NCBI GenBank assembly: GCA_031277435.1
Contig: JAITMI010000149.1
Span: 1 to 6,745 of the forward strand
Source: Pseudomonadales bacterium
Lineage (GTDB): Bacteria > Pseudomonadota > Gammaproteobacteria > Pseudomonadales > Pseudohongiellaceae
Reading direction: 5' to 3'
DNA: 6,745 nucleotides
The position numbers and the translations under genes were made by a program. This document shows positions 1 through 6,265 of the stretch, in pieces. The notes under the pieces were generated by a model that was given only the letters and a program-made list of their open reading frames with translations, did not search any database and had not been told where the DNA came from. How positions within the stretch are numbered: position 1 is the first letter of the stretch; the number at the start of each line of letters is the position of its first letter.

Positions 1-1460
1 GGCGCTTGCGGGGCGCCGCTGATTTCACCAGCGCCGCTAATCGTTCCGTTCAATTCGGTCCATAATTGCGATAAATCCGGCGCTTGCAGATTCCAGCGTA
101 AATCCAGCGTATCGCTCATGCCGCCGTTCAGTTCGAGCCGGTTGTCGCCGCTTTGCGCGTTGAGCGTCACTTGCTCGGGCAGCGCGCCGCGCAGGGCGGC
201 ATTGCCTTGAATCGTCAGCGGCAGGCCGTTAAGCGCGCCGCTGAGCGAGGCGATGTCAATCGTGGTTAACAATGCCTCGGGATTTTGCGCGAGATTCACC
301 GCGCCGTTGCCGCTTACGCCGGTCAATTGCAGCGTGGGGAAGCGCGCGCCGGGGTCGAGGCGGTTCAAACGCCAGTCGAGTTGCACTTGCAGCGGCGCGG
401 GAATTACGGCGCCGCTTAAGGCAAAATCGAGTTCGGGATTGAGCACTTGCAGCGCATCAAGCGTTAGCGTGCCATCTTGCCAGCGTAGCGTGAGCGTGGC
501 GTTGGTATCGGGCAGCGCGGGGTAGCTGGCGCTGAGCGCCGCTTGCGCGCTAAGCGCGGCGGGCGTGCCGCTGGCATTGAGCGAGACGCTGGACAAACGC
601 GCGCCGTTCACGCCCCAGGTACTGAGGTCCAGCGCGGCGGCTTCGCTCTGTAGCGTGAAGCTGAGGCTTTGCCCCGCGAACAGACCCGGATTCAGCGTGA
701 TGTTGCTGGTGATGGTTTGCGGCGCGTTCAATTGATGGGTGAGCGTGAGCGCATCGAGCGTGCCGCCGAGGGTGAGCGCGCCGCTGTAATCGACGTTGGC
801 GGCGCTGGCGTTCCAATTCAATGCGCCGTTGAGGGCGAAGGCGGCATCCAACTGTAATGCCGCGCTGAGGCCGTAGGGTTGCCAGCGCCAGTCGAAGCCG
901 TCGAGCCGCAGCATGTCGTGATTCAAATACGCGGAAAATTGTAGACTTTCCGTACCAATTTGGCTTTCACCTACGGTGAAACTTACGCCACTCAGCGACA
1001 CGCTATCGAGCGCGATGTCGAGCGGCAGTTCAAACAGCCAGGCGTGTAATTGCTCGCGGGTGAGCGGCGCGGAGGGCGTCGAAGGCAGGGTGGAGGCGCG
1101 AAAACCGCCGCTGATGCCTTGCACGTGTACGCTGTCGATCTGGAGCCGCCCGCTGAACAAGGCGCCCGGCTGCCAGGTGAGGGTGAATTCTTGCACTTGC
1201 AGGGTGAGCGCGCCGCCTGCGCCAGCGTCGCGATTCAGGCTGAAATTTTGTAGACGCAGGCCATCGAGCAAGGAGCCCGCGCCGATCTCGCCTTGCAGTT
1301 GTACGCCAGCGGCCAAGGCCACCGGTTGCGCCATGCGCCACAAGAAGCGCGTTCCAAAATTGGTGGACAACAGTAGTAGCGCGAGCGCGCACAAGAGCGC
1401 CAGCACGAGCACGAGCGCGCTCAGCGTGCGTACACTCCAGCTCAGCCAGCGTGCGTTCAT
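1..1460 (-). CDS. tamB: TamB-family translocation and assembly module protein, N-terminal part (C-terminus beyond window)
   Basis: I translated this by hand from the ATG at 1460-1458; 486 codons stay open to the window edge, so the gene is 3'-truncated here. The protein begins MNARWLSWSVRTLSALV and has one hydrophobic anchor at about residues 13-31, placing the rest in the periplasm. After it come long stretches of alternating polar and hydrophobic residues that suggest repeated beta strands (for example ALTLQVQEFTLTWQPGALFS, then a segment near the left edge reading WNLQAPDLSQLWTELNGTI). This layout is typical of TamB/AsmA-like proteins, which form a long hydrophobic groove between inner and outer membranes. 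They act in outer membrane protein insertion with TamA or in phospholipid transport. The DUF490 domain that defines TamB would be at the missing C-terminus, so another AsmA-like protein is possible. The start is 15 bp after the stop of the upstream gene, suggesting co-transcription. The usual partner tamA is not directly upstream. Confidence 0.8.
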   Translation of the reverse strand, partial: MNARWLSWSVRTLSALVLVLALLCALALLLLSTNFGTRFLWRMAQPVALAAGVQLQGEIGAGSLLDGLRLQNFSLNRDAGAGGALTLQVQEFTLTWQPGALFSGRLQIDSVHVQGISGGFRASTLPSTPSAPLTREQLHAWLFELPLDIALDSVSLSGVSFTVGESQIGTESLQFSAYLNHDMLRLDGFDWRWQPYGLSAALQLDAAFALNGALNWNASAANVDYSGALTLGGTLDALTLTHQLNAPQTITSNITLNPGLFAGQSLSFTLQSEAAALDLSTWGVNGARLSSVSLNASGTPAALSAQAALSASYPALPDTNATLTLRWQDGTLTLDALQVLNPELDFALSGAVIPAPLQVQLDWRLNRLDPGARFPTLQLTGVSGNGAVNLAQNPEALLTTIDIASLSGALNGLPLTIQGNAALRGALPEQVTLNAQSGDNRLELNGGMSDTLDLRWNLQAPDLSQLWTELNGTISGAGEISGAPQA

Positions 1461-1475
1461 GGGGCGGGGCTCGCC

Positions 1476-2144
1476 TTATACATCGAAACGCTGGCGCAGG
1501 GCCGCCAGTCTGGCGCGATTCTCTTGTGCGCTGAGCACGGCGCTGACCCGGCGCGGCAGCGCGGCGGGCAGCGGCACTTCCAGCGTTTCGCCGCGCACCA
1601 CGCGCTGGCAAAGCTGCTGGTAGTTGTGCTCGAACAGGGGAAAGATCGCGTCCTGCGTTTCACTGCCGAGCGCGAACCAGCCGGTCGCGCAGCCGGCGAG
1701 ATACACCGCCGGGTGCGACCATGCTTGTTGCGCCTTCGGTTCCGCCTTGCAGCAGGCTTCTATATAAGCGGCGCGCACCGGCGGCAGGCCGAACAAGGCG
1801 GGGGCGTTTTCGCACGCGGCCACCACCGCCGCTACGGTGGGCAGAAATTCCTGCGTTTTCGCCAGATGCCGCGCGGCGCGCAGAATCAGGCGCGGCGGGA
1901 ATTCCTCCAGGCATCCCAGCCAGTATTTTTTGGCCAGCGCCAAGCTGCCTTCCTGCGCGTAAGCCTTGTGGAATTGATTGTGGTAGGCCAGCTCGAATTC
2001 GGCGAACAGTTGGTTGATGGCGTCGATGTGGTCGCGCTCCGCCCGCGCGCGGTAGGCGAGCACCGGCTCGCGCACGCCGTCGAAATTGACGCTGCGCTCC
2101 GCCGTGGAGAGGGGCTGGGGCAGTAATTGATCCAGGGTTTGCAT
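1476..2144 (-). CDS. Lambda P-like replication protein (putative DnaB helicase loader)
   Basis: The 222-residue product is close in length to phage lambda P (233 aa), which binds DnaB helicase and delivers it to the origin. From memory of lambda P, the same blocks occur in the same order. There is a helical N-terminal half (residues about 35-80). Then comes QEFLPTVAAVVAACE, matching lambda's FLPSPGQFVAWCRE, then a GLPPVRAAYIEAC block, then W-HPAVYLAG-ATGWFAL. The end carries LCQRVVRGETLEVPLPAALP, matching lambda's INRGEAIPEPVKQLP. No phage genes surround it, so it looks like a resident chromosomal relative rather than part of a prophage. It is transcribed divergently from the ribosomal operon and probably together with tamB downstream. 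The Shine-Dalgarno upstream of the chosen ATG is weak (ACGGAC-like), so the start is less certain than the frame. Helicase loading is inferred from family resemblance. Confidence 0.75.
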   Translation of the reverse strand: MQTLDQLLPQPLSTAERSVNFDGVREPVLAYRARAERDHIDAINQLFAEFELAYHNQFHKAYAQEGSLALAKKYWLGCLEEFPPRLILRAARHLAKTQEFLPTVAAVVAACENAPALFGLPPVRAAYIEACCKAEPKAQQAWSHPAVYLAGCATGWFALGSETQDAIFPLFEHNYQQLCQRVVRGETLEVPLPAALPRRVSAVLSAQENRARLAALRQRFDV

Positions 2145-2179
2145 GTGCTGGTCCGTGTCGTTGCTACCGTATCTACTAT

Positions 2180-2206
2180 ATTCCCATCATTCCCATTATT
2201 CCCGCT
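2180..2206. repeat. Three 9-bp tandem units in the divergent intergenic region
   Basis: ATTCCCATC, ATTCCCATT and ATTCCCGCT lie head to tail. The first two units differ at one base and the third is more diverged. They sit 36-62 bp upstream of the lambda P-like gene, so they may lie in its promoter or leader. No function can be assigned; simple slippage is enough to explain them. Confidence 0.5.
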
Positions 2207-2227
2207 GCCCGGCATCACCGGACGGTT

Positions 2228-2251
2228 CCCTCCTCCGCTTGCGGGGGAGGG
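2228..2251. repeat. REP-like GC-rich palindrome
   Basis: An 11-bp stem (CCCTCCTCCGC at 2228-2238 with GCGGGGGAGGG at 2241-2251, one T-G wobble) closes on two bases (TT). It is followed by CTAGGGTGGGGG. The pattern of a CCCTC-rich arm, CTTGCGGG and a trailing GGGTG-type stretch resembles a dispersed intergenic repeat common in beta- and gammaproteobacterial genomes. It could also act as a transcription barrier between the divergent genes. It has no T-tract, so it is not a canonical intrinsic terminator. Confidence 0.6.
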
Positions 2252-2280
2252 CTAGGGTGGGGGAGCGCATATTACCGCGC

Positions 2281-2309
2281 TTGCGCTCAGGCCGCCGCAT
2301 CTATACACT
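2281..2309 (+). promoter_or_regulatory. Possible sigma70 promoter of the rpsF operon
   Basis: A TTGCGC hexamer at 2281-2286 and a TACACT hexamer at 2304-2309 are separated by 17 bp. This would start transcription near 2316 and give a leader of about 100 bases before rpsF. Both boxes are only partial matches to consensus. An overlapping TATACA at 2302-2307 would give a 15-bp spacer. The location upstream of a ribosomal operon supports it, but the assignment is tentative. Confidence 0.3.
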
Positions 2310-2387
2310 GCCGCCTCTTTTTCCGTGGGTAGGCTTGCCCTGCCCGCTTAACTCCTTGTCTCACCGGCATACGCCTCAATGCGCATG

Positions 2388-2415
2388 GCTTGGGAGACTA
2401 CAAACCGCGAGGAGC
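2388..2415 (+). promoter_or_regulatory. Possible S6:S18 autoregulatory leader element before rpsF
   Basis: In many bacteria the S6:S18 complex binds the rpsF leader at a small structure presenting an unpaired CCG close to the Shine-Dalgarno sequence, mimicking its 16S rRNA site. Here ACCGCGAGGAGC precedes the start codon, with CCG at 2405-2407. GCTT at 2388-2391 can pair with GAGC at 2412-2415 (one wobble), partly enclosing the CCG and the GAGGAG ribosome binding site at 2409-2414. The position is right, but I could not fold it properly, so this is a weak match based on location and the CCG. Confidence 0.3.
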
Positions 2416-2419
2416 TTCA

Positions 2420-2857
2420 ATGCGCCACTACGAAATAGTGTTCATGGTGCATCCTGACCAATCCGAACAGGTTGGCGGGATGATCGACCGCTACACCAAG
2501 ATGGTCAAGGATGCCGGCGGCGCCGTGCACCGTCTGGAAGACTGGGGCCGCCGCCAACTGGCTTATCCCATCCACAAAATCCACAAAGCCCATTACGTGC
2601 TGATGAACATCGAGTGCGGGCAGGAAGTGCTGGACGAACTTAGCTCCATCTTCCGCTACAACGACGCCATCATTCGCAATCTGGTCATCAAGCGCGACGA
2701 AGCCATCACCGAAATCTCGCCGATCCAGAAGGCTGAAACCGAGAACCGCGAGCGCAAGGCCCGTGCCGCGCAGCGCAGTCAGGCGGAAGCCGAAGAAGCC
2801 GCAGCCGCCGCCGAGGAGTCTGACGACGCCGAAGCGGAAGCCGCTGACCAGGAATAA
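2420..2857 (+). CDS. rpsF: 30S ribosomal protein bS6
   Basis: The 145-residue product binds 16S rRNA as a heterodimer with bS18 in the platform of the small subunit. The start [14 protein letters not shown] and the core [23 protein letters not shown] are characteristic of bS6, followed by [19 protein letters not shown] chose the ATG at 2420 because GAGGAG lies 5 bases upstream and because family members begin MRHYE; a frame start at 2390 would add ten unrelated residues. The core ends at about residue 105. The rest is a charged Ala/Glu-rich tail ending ADQE, somewhat longer than in E. coli (about 131-135 aa). In E. coli the acidic C-terminus is extended with glutamates by RimK; whether that happens here is unknown. 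It is the first gene of the rpsF-rpsR-DUF2232-rplI cluster. Confidence 0.97.
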   Translation: MRHYEIVFMVHPDQSEQVGGMIDRYTKMVKDAGGAVHRLEDWGRRQLAYPIHKIHKAHYVLMNIECGQEVLDELSSIFRYNDAIIRNLVIKRDEAITEISPIQKAETENRERKARAAQRSQAEAEEAAAAAEESDDAEAEAADQE

Positions 2858-2887
2858 GGCCCAGAATTCATTTAGAGGAGATTCGTC

Positions 2888-3118
2888 ATGGCGCGTTTTT
2901 TCCGCCGCCGCAAGTTCTGCCGCTTCACCGCGGAAGGCATCACGCATATCGATTACAAAGACCTTGAAACGCTCAAGGCCAACATTTCCGAAACCGGGAA
3001 AATCGTGCCCAGCCGCATCACCGGCACCAAGGCGCGCTATCAACGTCAGTTGGCGACCGCCATCAAGCAGGCGCGTTTTCTGGCATTGATCCCGTATACG
3101 GATTCGCACGAAGTATAA
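2888..3118 (+). CDS. rpsR: 30S ribosomal protein bS18
   Basis: The 76-residue protein is nearly collinear with E. coli bS18 (75 aa). It has [17 protein letters not shown] at the N-terminus, including the conserved single Cys at residue 11, and the rRNA-binding core [23 protein letters not shown], ending IPYTDSHEV. It binds 16S rRNA together with bS6. AGAGGAG at 2874-2880 is a strong ribosome binding site 7 bases before the ATG. It begins 30 bp after rpsF. The priB gene that sits between these two genes in enterobacteria is absent, as in Pseudomonas-type clusters. The downstream membrane protein gene begins 12 bp after its stop, so translation of the two may be coupled. Confidence 0.98.
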   Translation: MARFFRRRKFCRFTAEGITHIDYKDLETLKANISETGKIVPSRITGTKARYQRQLATAIKQARFLALIPYTDSHEV

Positions 3119-3130
3119 GCACGGCGGCCC

Positions 3131-4003
3131 ATGCGCGGGTTTGCCGAATACATCATGAGCGGACGGCGCCAGGCGGCGACCGCCGCGATGTTGTTAGGGC
3201 TGATCCCGATCCCGCCGCTAAATTTGTTGAGCGCCTCAGTCCTGGCGCTGGTGAGTTTACGCCGGGGCCTGCATGAAGGGCTGATGCTGTTGCCCTGGGC
3301 TCTGTTGCCCGCCGTACTGAGCTGGTACATCTCGCACGATGCCGGGATGCTGTTCATGCTGGTGGCGCTGTTGCCCTTGGCGCAGGTGTTGCGCAGCGGC
3401 GAGTCCTGGCCACCCGTGATGCTGCTGGCCACGGGCTTTGGCTTGGCGGCGCAGTTGAGCCTGCCCTGGCAAAGCGCCTATGTGGCGCAAACGCGCGAGC
3501 TGGCGGACGAGTTGCTAACTTGGCTGCAAGCGCAAGACGTGCCGCCGCTGTTACCGCAGGGCGGCGAACTGACGGCGGAACTGCTCGGCGATGCCTTGTT
3601 GAGCGTCTACGGTTTCCGCTTGGCTGGCCTGTCCATCGCGGCCCTGATACTGGCGCGCTACTGGCAAGCCTTGTTGTATAACCCTGGTGGGTTTCAGGCA
3701 GAGTTCCACGCGCTGCGGCCCGCGCCGCGGCTGATACTGGCGCTGGCCATTTTGGCGCTCGCCAGTCTGGCCGGGGCGCCGGGCTTGCGGGACTGGCTGT
3801 ATTTGTTGTGCTTGCTGCCCGCGTTCACCGGCCTGGCCGTCCTGCACGCCTGGGTGAAGGACACCGGCGCCAGCAAGCTCTGGCTGGCGCTGGCTTACGC
3901 GGTACTGCTGCTGGCGCTGCCACTGGCGCTGCCACTCTTGGCGCTGGCGGGATTTGCCGACAGCGTGGCGGATTTCCGCCGCCGCTACAAACGAAGCGTT
4001 TAG
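3131..4003 (+). CDS. DUF2232-family integral membrane protein
   Basis: The 290-residue, very hydrophobic protein has about seven to eight membrane segments: roughly residues 16-45, two between 50 and 85, one near 93-108, one near 160-176, and three from about 200 to 275. A soluble loop at about 115-155 contains ADELLTWLQAQDVPPLLPQGG. The start MRGFAEYIMSGRRQA resembles the conserved start of the membrane protein encoded between rpsR and rplI in Pseudomonas and relatives (DUF2232/YybS-like). Position and length agree with that family. No biochemical role is established for it to my knowledge. The start at 3131 is 12 bp after rpsR and has only a weak GGCGG ribosome binding site, which fits translational coupling. 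An exact 12-bp duplication at 3911-3934 encodes LALPLALP inside the last membrane segment. The stop codon lies in a 14-bp repeat that continues into the rplI leader. Confidence 0.85.
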   Translation: MRGFAEYIMSGRRQAATAAMLLGLIPIPPLNLLSASVLALVSLRRGLHEGLMLLPWALLPAVLSWYISHDAGMLFMLVALLPLAQVLRSGESWPPVMLLATGFGLAAQLSLPWQSAYVAQTRELADELLTWLQAQDVPPLLPQGGELTAELLGDALLSVYGFRLAGLSIAALILARYWQALLYNPGGFQAEFHALRPAPRLILALAILALASLAGAPGLRDWLYLLCLLPAFTGLAVLHAWVKDTGASKLWLALAYAVLLLALPLALPLLALAGFADSVADFRRRYKRSV

Positions 4004-4046
4004 AACGTCCGTTTATATAACGAACTATTTAGAACGAACCATTTAG
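3990..4046. repeat. Degenerate 14-bp tandem repeat spanning the DUF2232 stop codon and the rplI leader
   Basis: AACGAAGCGTTTAG (3990-4003), AACGAACTATTTAG (4019-4032) and AACGAACCATTTAG (4033-4046) share AACGAA and TTTAG. The stretch 4004-4018 (AACGTCCGTTTATAT) reads as a fourth, diverged unit. The first copy contains the final codons and TAG stop of the DUF2232 gene. The units are AT-richer than the surrounding genes and lie in the untranslated spacer just before the rplI ribosome binding site. Confidence 0.65.
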
Positions 4047-4067
4047 AAAGAGATAACGAGGTACACG

Positions 4068-4517
4068 ATGGAAGTCATTCTGTTGGAAAAAGTAGGCCGC
4101 ATGGGCAACGTGGGCGACAAAGTGAACGTGCGTTCCGGTTACGCCCGCAATTTCCTGTTCCCGTATTCCAAGGCGATTCCTGCCACCAAGGACAATCTGG
4201 CGGATTTTGAAGCGCGCAAAGCGGAACTCTTGCGCGTCGCCGCCGAAAAACTCGCCACCGCCGAAGCCCGCGCCGCCGCCATTGGTGGAGTGCTGGTCAC
4301 CATCAGCGCCAATGCTGGCGATGAAGGTAAGCTGTTCGGCTCGGTCGGCACCCGCGACATCGCCGAGGCGCTTAGCGCCGCCGGCCATGCGGTGGAAAAG
4401 AGCGAAGTCCTCTTGCCCGACGGCGCGCTGCGCGACGTGGGCGAATACGACATCGACCTGAGCCTGGGCAGCGAAGTCAACGCCGTCATCAAGCTCAGCA
4501 TCGTCGCGCAGAAATAA
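4068..4517 (+). CDS. rplI: 50S ribosomal protein bL9
   Basis: The 149-residue product matches the usual bL9 length exactly. It binds 23S rRNA near the base of the L1 stalk and reaches out over the 30S subunit of the neighbouring ribosome. The N-terminal rRNA-binding domain [21 protein letters not shown], with [15 protein letters not shown], is the family signature. An Ala/Glu-rich helix (about residues 42-75) connects it to the C-terminal domain, which contains [16 protein letters not shown] and ends [18 protein letters not shown] at 4058-4062 is the ribosome binding site, 5 bases before the ATG. It is the last ribosomal gene of the cluster. In many gammaproteobacteria dnaB comes next; here a DUF945 gene follows after 74 bp. 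Confidence 0.98.
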   Translation: MEVILLEKVGRMGNVGDKVNVRSGYARNFLFPYSKAIPATKDNLADFEARKAELLRVAAEKLATAEARAAAIGGVLVTISANAGDEGKLFGSVGTRDIAEALSAAGHAVEKSEVLLPDGALRDVGEYDIDLSLGSEVNAVIKLSIVAQK

Positions 4518-4580
4518 ACCGCCGCGCTCCCCGCCTCCTGGGGCTACAATCCCCGGCTGCATTGGTCGGGGCGGCGCCTC

Positions 4581-4586
4581 AGGAGG
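4581..4586 (+). promoter_or_regulatory. Strong Shine-Dalgarno (AGGAGG) fixing the start of the DUF945 gene
   Basis: AGGAGG lies 5 bases before the ATG at 4592. This selects that codon over the in-frame GTG/ATT region near 4562, which would place ten additional residues before the membrane anchor and would overlap the ribosome binding site itself. Confidence 0.8.
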
Positions 4587-4591
4587 AAGTT

Positions 4592-6151
4592 ATGCAAAAA
4601 TCACAACGCAATGCGCTCATCGGCGTGGGCGCTATCGCGCTCTGGGCGGGGCTGTCCTGGTTCGCCGGTCTGCGTAACGAAGCCCGCGTCCATCACTACA
4701 TCGACCTCATCAATACGCAATTGCAAGCGCATCCCTTGGGCCGCTTGTTCCGCGTAGAGGTGGATTCGCTCGAACGGCGCACCTTTTCCTCCGACATTCA
4801 GTACCGCGCGACCCTCTTCTATCCGGGCCTCGGCGAGGAAGGCGAAGCCGTATTCCTCCTGCACGAACACCTCAGCCACGGCCCCTTCCCGCTGCCGCGC
4901 CTCAAACGCGCGCAGCTATGGCCGGTGCGGGGCGATGCCACCTTTGAACTGGTCCAAAATGACAGCACCGAGGCGTGGTTCGCGCTCTTGGGCGAAGGCC
5001 AGGCGCCCCTGTCCGGCCATGCCACCATCGACCTTGGCCGCAATGTCGACGCGGAACTGTCATTCCCGCCGCTTACGTTCGAGAACGACGAAGCCGATCT
5101 GAACTTTTCCGGCCTGAACCTGCAACTTGGCGTACAGCGCCGCGGCCTCGCGCTGACGCTCAGCGGCAACATGGATGAACTGACGCTCAAGGTCAAAGAT
5201 GACTACGACCCCGGCCAGCTCGAACTCAAAGGCTTGACCCTGGGCGGCCAATCGCACCAAGGCGCCTCCGGCCTGCAAATCGGCGCCAGCGAACTCGCGG
5301 TCGACGAAATCAACCTGATGATAGAGAACATCATGTCGCTGCGTCTGCGCGACTATCAGCAGCGCTACGACCTGAGCGAAAGCCGCGATGGCAGCCTGCT
5401 GGCCGCCAATGTATTGTATGAACTTGGACTTGGCATGACCCCCTCGGGCGGACAGGAGATCAACCTGACGCTCAATGGCGGCTTCGGCGCGCGCGATCTG
5501 GCCACCGCGCCCACCCTGACCCTGCTCGAAATCTACGACCGCATGATGGCGCGTTCGCTGCAATTTGAGACCGATGAGGCGCTAGAGCAGCAAGACCTCA
5601 AGCTCGCCACCAAGACCTTCAGAACCTGGCTGGCGGCCAACCCAACGCTGTATATCGACCCGCTGCGGCTATCCAACGAAGGCGGCGAAACGCGCTTCGA
5701 CCTGCGGCTAGAGCTGGCCGACCCCGGCGCGGGCGCCTTCAATCAAACTCCCGAAGAGATCATCCCCAACCTGCTGCGCGAGCTAAGGGCCAACCTGAGC
5801 CTGTCCAAGCCGATGATCCGCAGCCTGCTGATACCGCTAATCCAAGCCTCCGGCAGCGACGAAGCCGCCGCCGCGCAAGAAGCCGACGCCACCATCGCGC
5901 AATTGACCGCGTGGGCACAGTCCTACAGCTACCTGCAAAACACGGGCGATGAGCTAGTTAGCGCGCTGAGCTACCGCGACGGCGAACTCACGATCAACGG
6001 CAACGCCGTGCCGGCGGACGATGTGAATTCCCTGGTAGCCCTGTGGTACCTGTTTGGCTTCGGCATCATGGGCGACGTGTATAACGACGATTATTACGAT
6101 TACGGCTACGACGATTATTACTACGACGATAAGAGTAGTAAGCAGAAGTAA
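4592..6151 (+). CDS. DUF945 (YdgA-like) membrane-anchored protein
   Basis: The 519-residue protein starts MQKSQRNALIGVGAIALWAG, with one N-terminal membrane anchor at about residues 8-26, so most of it probably lies in the periplasm. It then shows features of the DUF945/YdgA family. These are a YIDLINTQLQAHP region just after the anchor, a beta-rich middle (RVEVDSLERRTFSSDIQYRATLF, then HEHLSHGPFP, where the HGPFP motif is a family hallmark), repeated strand-like stretches, and a helical C-terminal portion near residues 385-455. E. coli YdgA is of similar length (about 500 aa); its role is not well established. The protein ends in an odd 24-residue tail rich in Asp and Tyr (YNDDYYDYGYDDYYYDDKSS). 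Part of the tail derives from a 24-bp-spaced duplication in the DNA. It follows rplI by 74 bp, and a palindrome that probably ends transcription lies 22 bp downstream. Confidence 0.85.
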   Translation: MQKSQRNALIGVGAIALWAGLSWFAGLRNEARVHHYIDLINTQLQAHPLGRLFRVEVDSLERRTFSSDIQYRATLFYPGLGEEGEAVFLLHEHLSHGPFPLPRLKRAQLWPVRGDATFELVQNDSTEAWFALLGEGQAPLSGHATIDLGRNVDAELSFPPLTFENDEADLNFSGLNLQLGVQRRGLALTLSGNMDELTLKVKDDYDPGQLELKGLTLGGQSHQGASGLQIGASELAVDEINLMIENIMSLRLRDYQQRYDLSESRDGSLLAANVLYELGLGMTPSGGQEINLTLNGGFGARDLATAPTLTLLEIYDRMMARSLQFETDEALEQQDLKLATKTFRTWLAANPTLYIDPLRLSNEGGETRFDLRLELADPGAGAFNQTPEEIIPNLLRELRANLSLSKPMIRSLLIPLIQASGSDEAAAAQEADATIAQLTAWAQSYSYLQNTGDELVSALSYRDGELTINGNAVPADDVNSLVALWYLFGFGIMGDVYNDDYYDYGYDDYYYDDKSSKQK

Positions 6152-6172
6152 ACGTGCGGTGGCGCCTGACGC

Positions 6173-6193
6173 AGGGCGGGTTTGACCCGCCCT
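6173..6193 (+). terminator. Perfect 9-bp palindrome, probable terminator or REP-like repeat
   Basis: AGGGCGGGT (6173-6181) and ACCCGCCCT (6185-6193) pair perfectly around a TTG loop, 22 bp after the DUF945 stop. The following ATTCT is only weakly T-rich, so it is an imperfect intrinsic terminator. GGGCGGGTTTGACCCGCCC-like palindromes also occur as dispersed intergenic repeats. It ends 8 bp before the candidate integron core site, so it marks the edge between the housekeeping locus and the cassette. Confidence 0.6.
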
Positions 6194-6200
6194 ATTCTCC

Positions 6201-6207
6201 GTTAAGC
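6201..6207 (+). other. Candidate integron core site (GTTRRRY) at the 5' edge of the cassette
   Basis: GTTAAGC fits the GTTRRRY core consensus and differs by one base from GTTAGGC, the R' core of the attC at the other end. Integrase cuts between the G and the first T, so the cassette would start at 6202. No matching R'' (GCTTAAC) or L'/L'' arms occur just upstream, so this is not a second full attC. It may be a degenerate attI, a secondary insertion site or chance. Confidence 0.4.
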
Positions 6208-6227
6208 TGTCGAGCCGAAAGCTCATC

Positions 6228-6233
6228 TATAAT
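6228..6233 (+). promoter_or_regulatory. Consensus -10 box (TATAAT) upstream of the cassette gene
   Basis: TATAAT matches the sigma70 -10 consensus perfectly and lies 32 bases before the start codon. No good -35 box is present at 16-18 bp; the region there reads AAGCTGTC. A small hairpin, GAGC-CGAAA-GCTC (6212-6224), sits just upstream. It may be a cassette-borne promoter, which most cassettes lack. Confidence 0.4.
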
Positions 6234-6265
6234 CTTGAGGTTGTTTCCTAACGGGAGTGGGTTCC

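Noticed and set aside
976..1623. Long plus-strand reading frame of 215 codons
   Set aside because: It is antisense to the tamB and P-like genes. Its Ser/Arg/Cys-rich translation has no family features, whereas the minus-strand frames give recognisable proteins.
1524..2126. 200-codon plus-strand frame
   Set aside because: It mirrors the lambda P-like gene and has low-complexity Gly/Arg/Gln-rich content with no good ribosome binding site.
2180..2206. Replication iterons or the start of a CRISPR array
   Set aside because: There are only three imperfect 9-bp units with no spacers, no DnaA-box pattern and no other origin features.
2417..3109. 230-codon minus-strand frame
   Set aside because: It lies opposite rpsF and rpsR, which are unmistakable. 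It is a GC-driven shadow frame.
4545..4550. TACAAT as a -10 box for a DUF945 promoter
   Set aside because: Nothing resembling a -35 box lies 16-18 bp upstream, and the short spacer after rplI fits read-through equally well.
4540..4571. Small hairpins between rplI and the DUF945 gene as a terminator
   Set aside because: The stems are only 4-5 bp (GGGG/CCCC and CCCCG/CGGGG), they compete with each other, and no T-tract follows.
6173..6207. A second attC ending at GTTAAGC
   Set aside because: There is no complementary GCTTAAC and no L''/L' pair upstream. The palindrome there is a simple hairpin with a 3-base loop.
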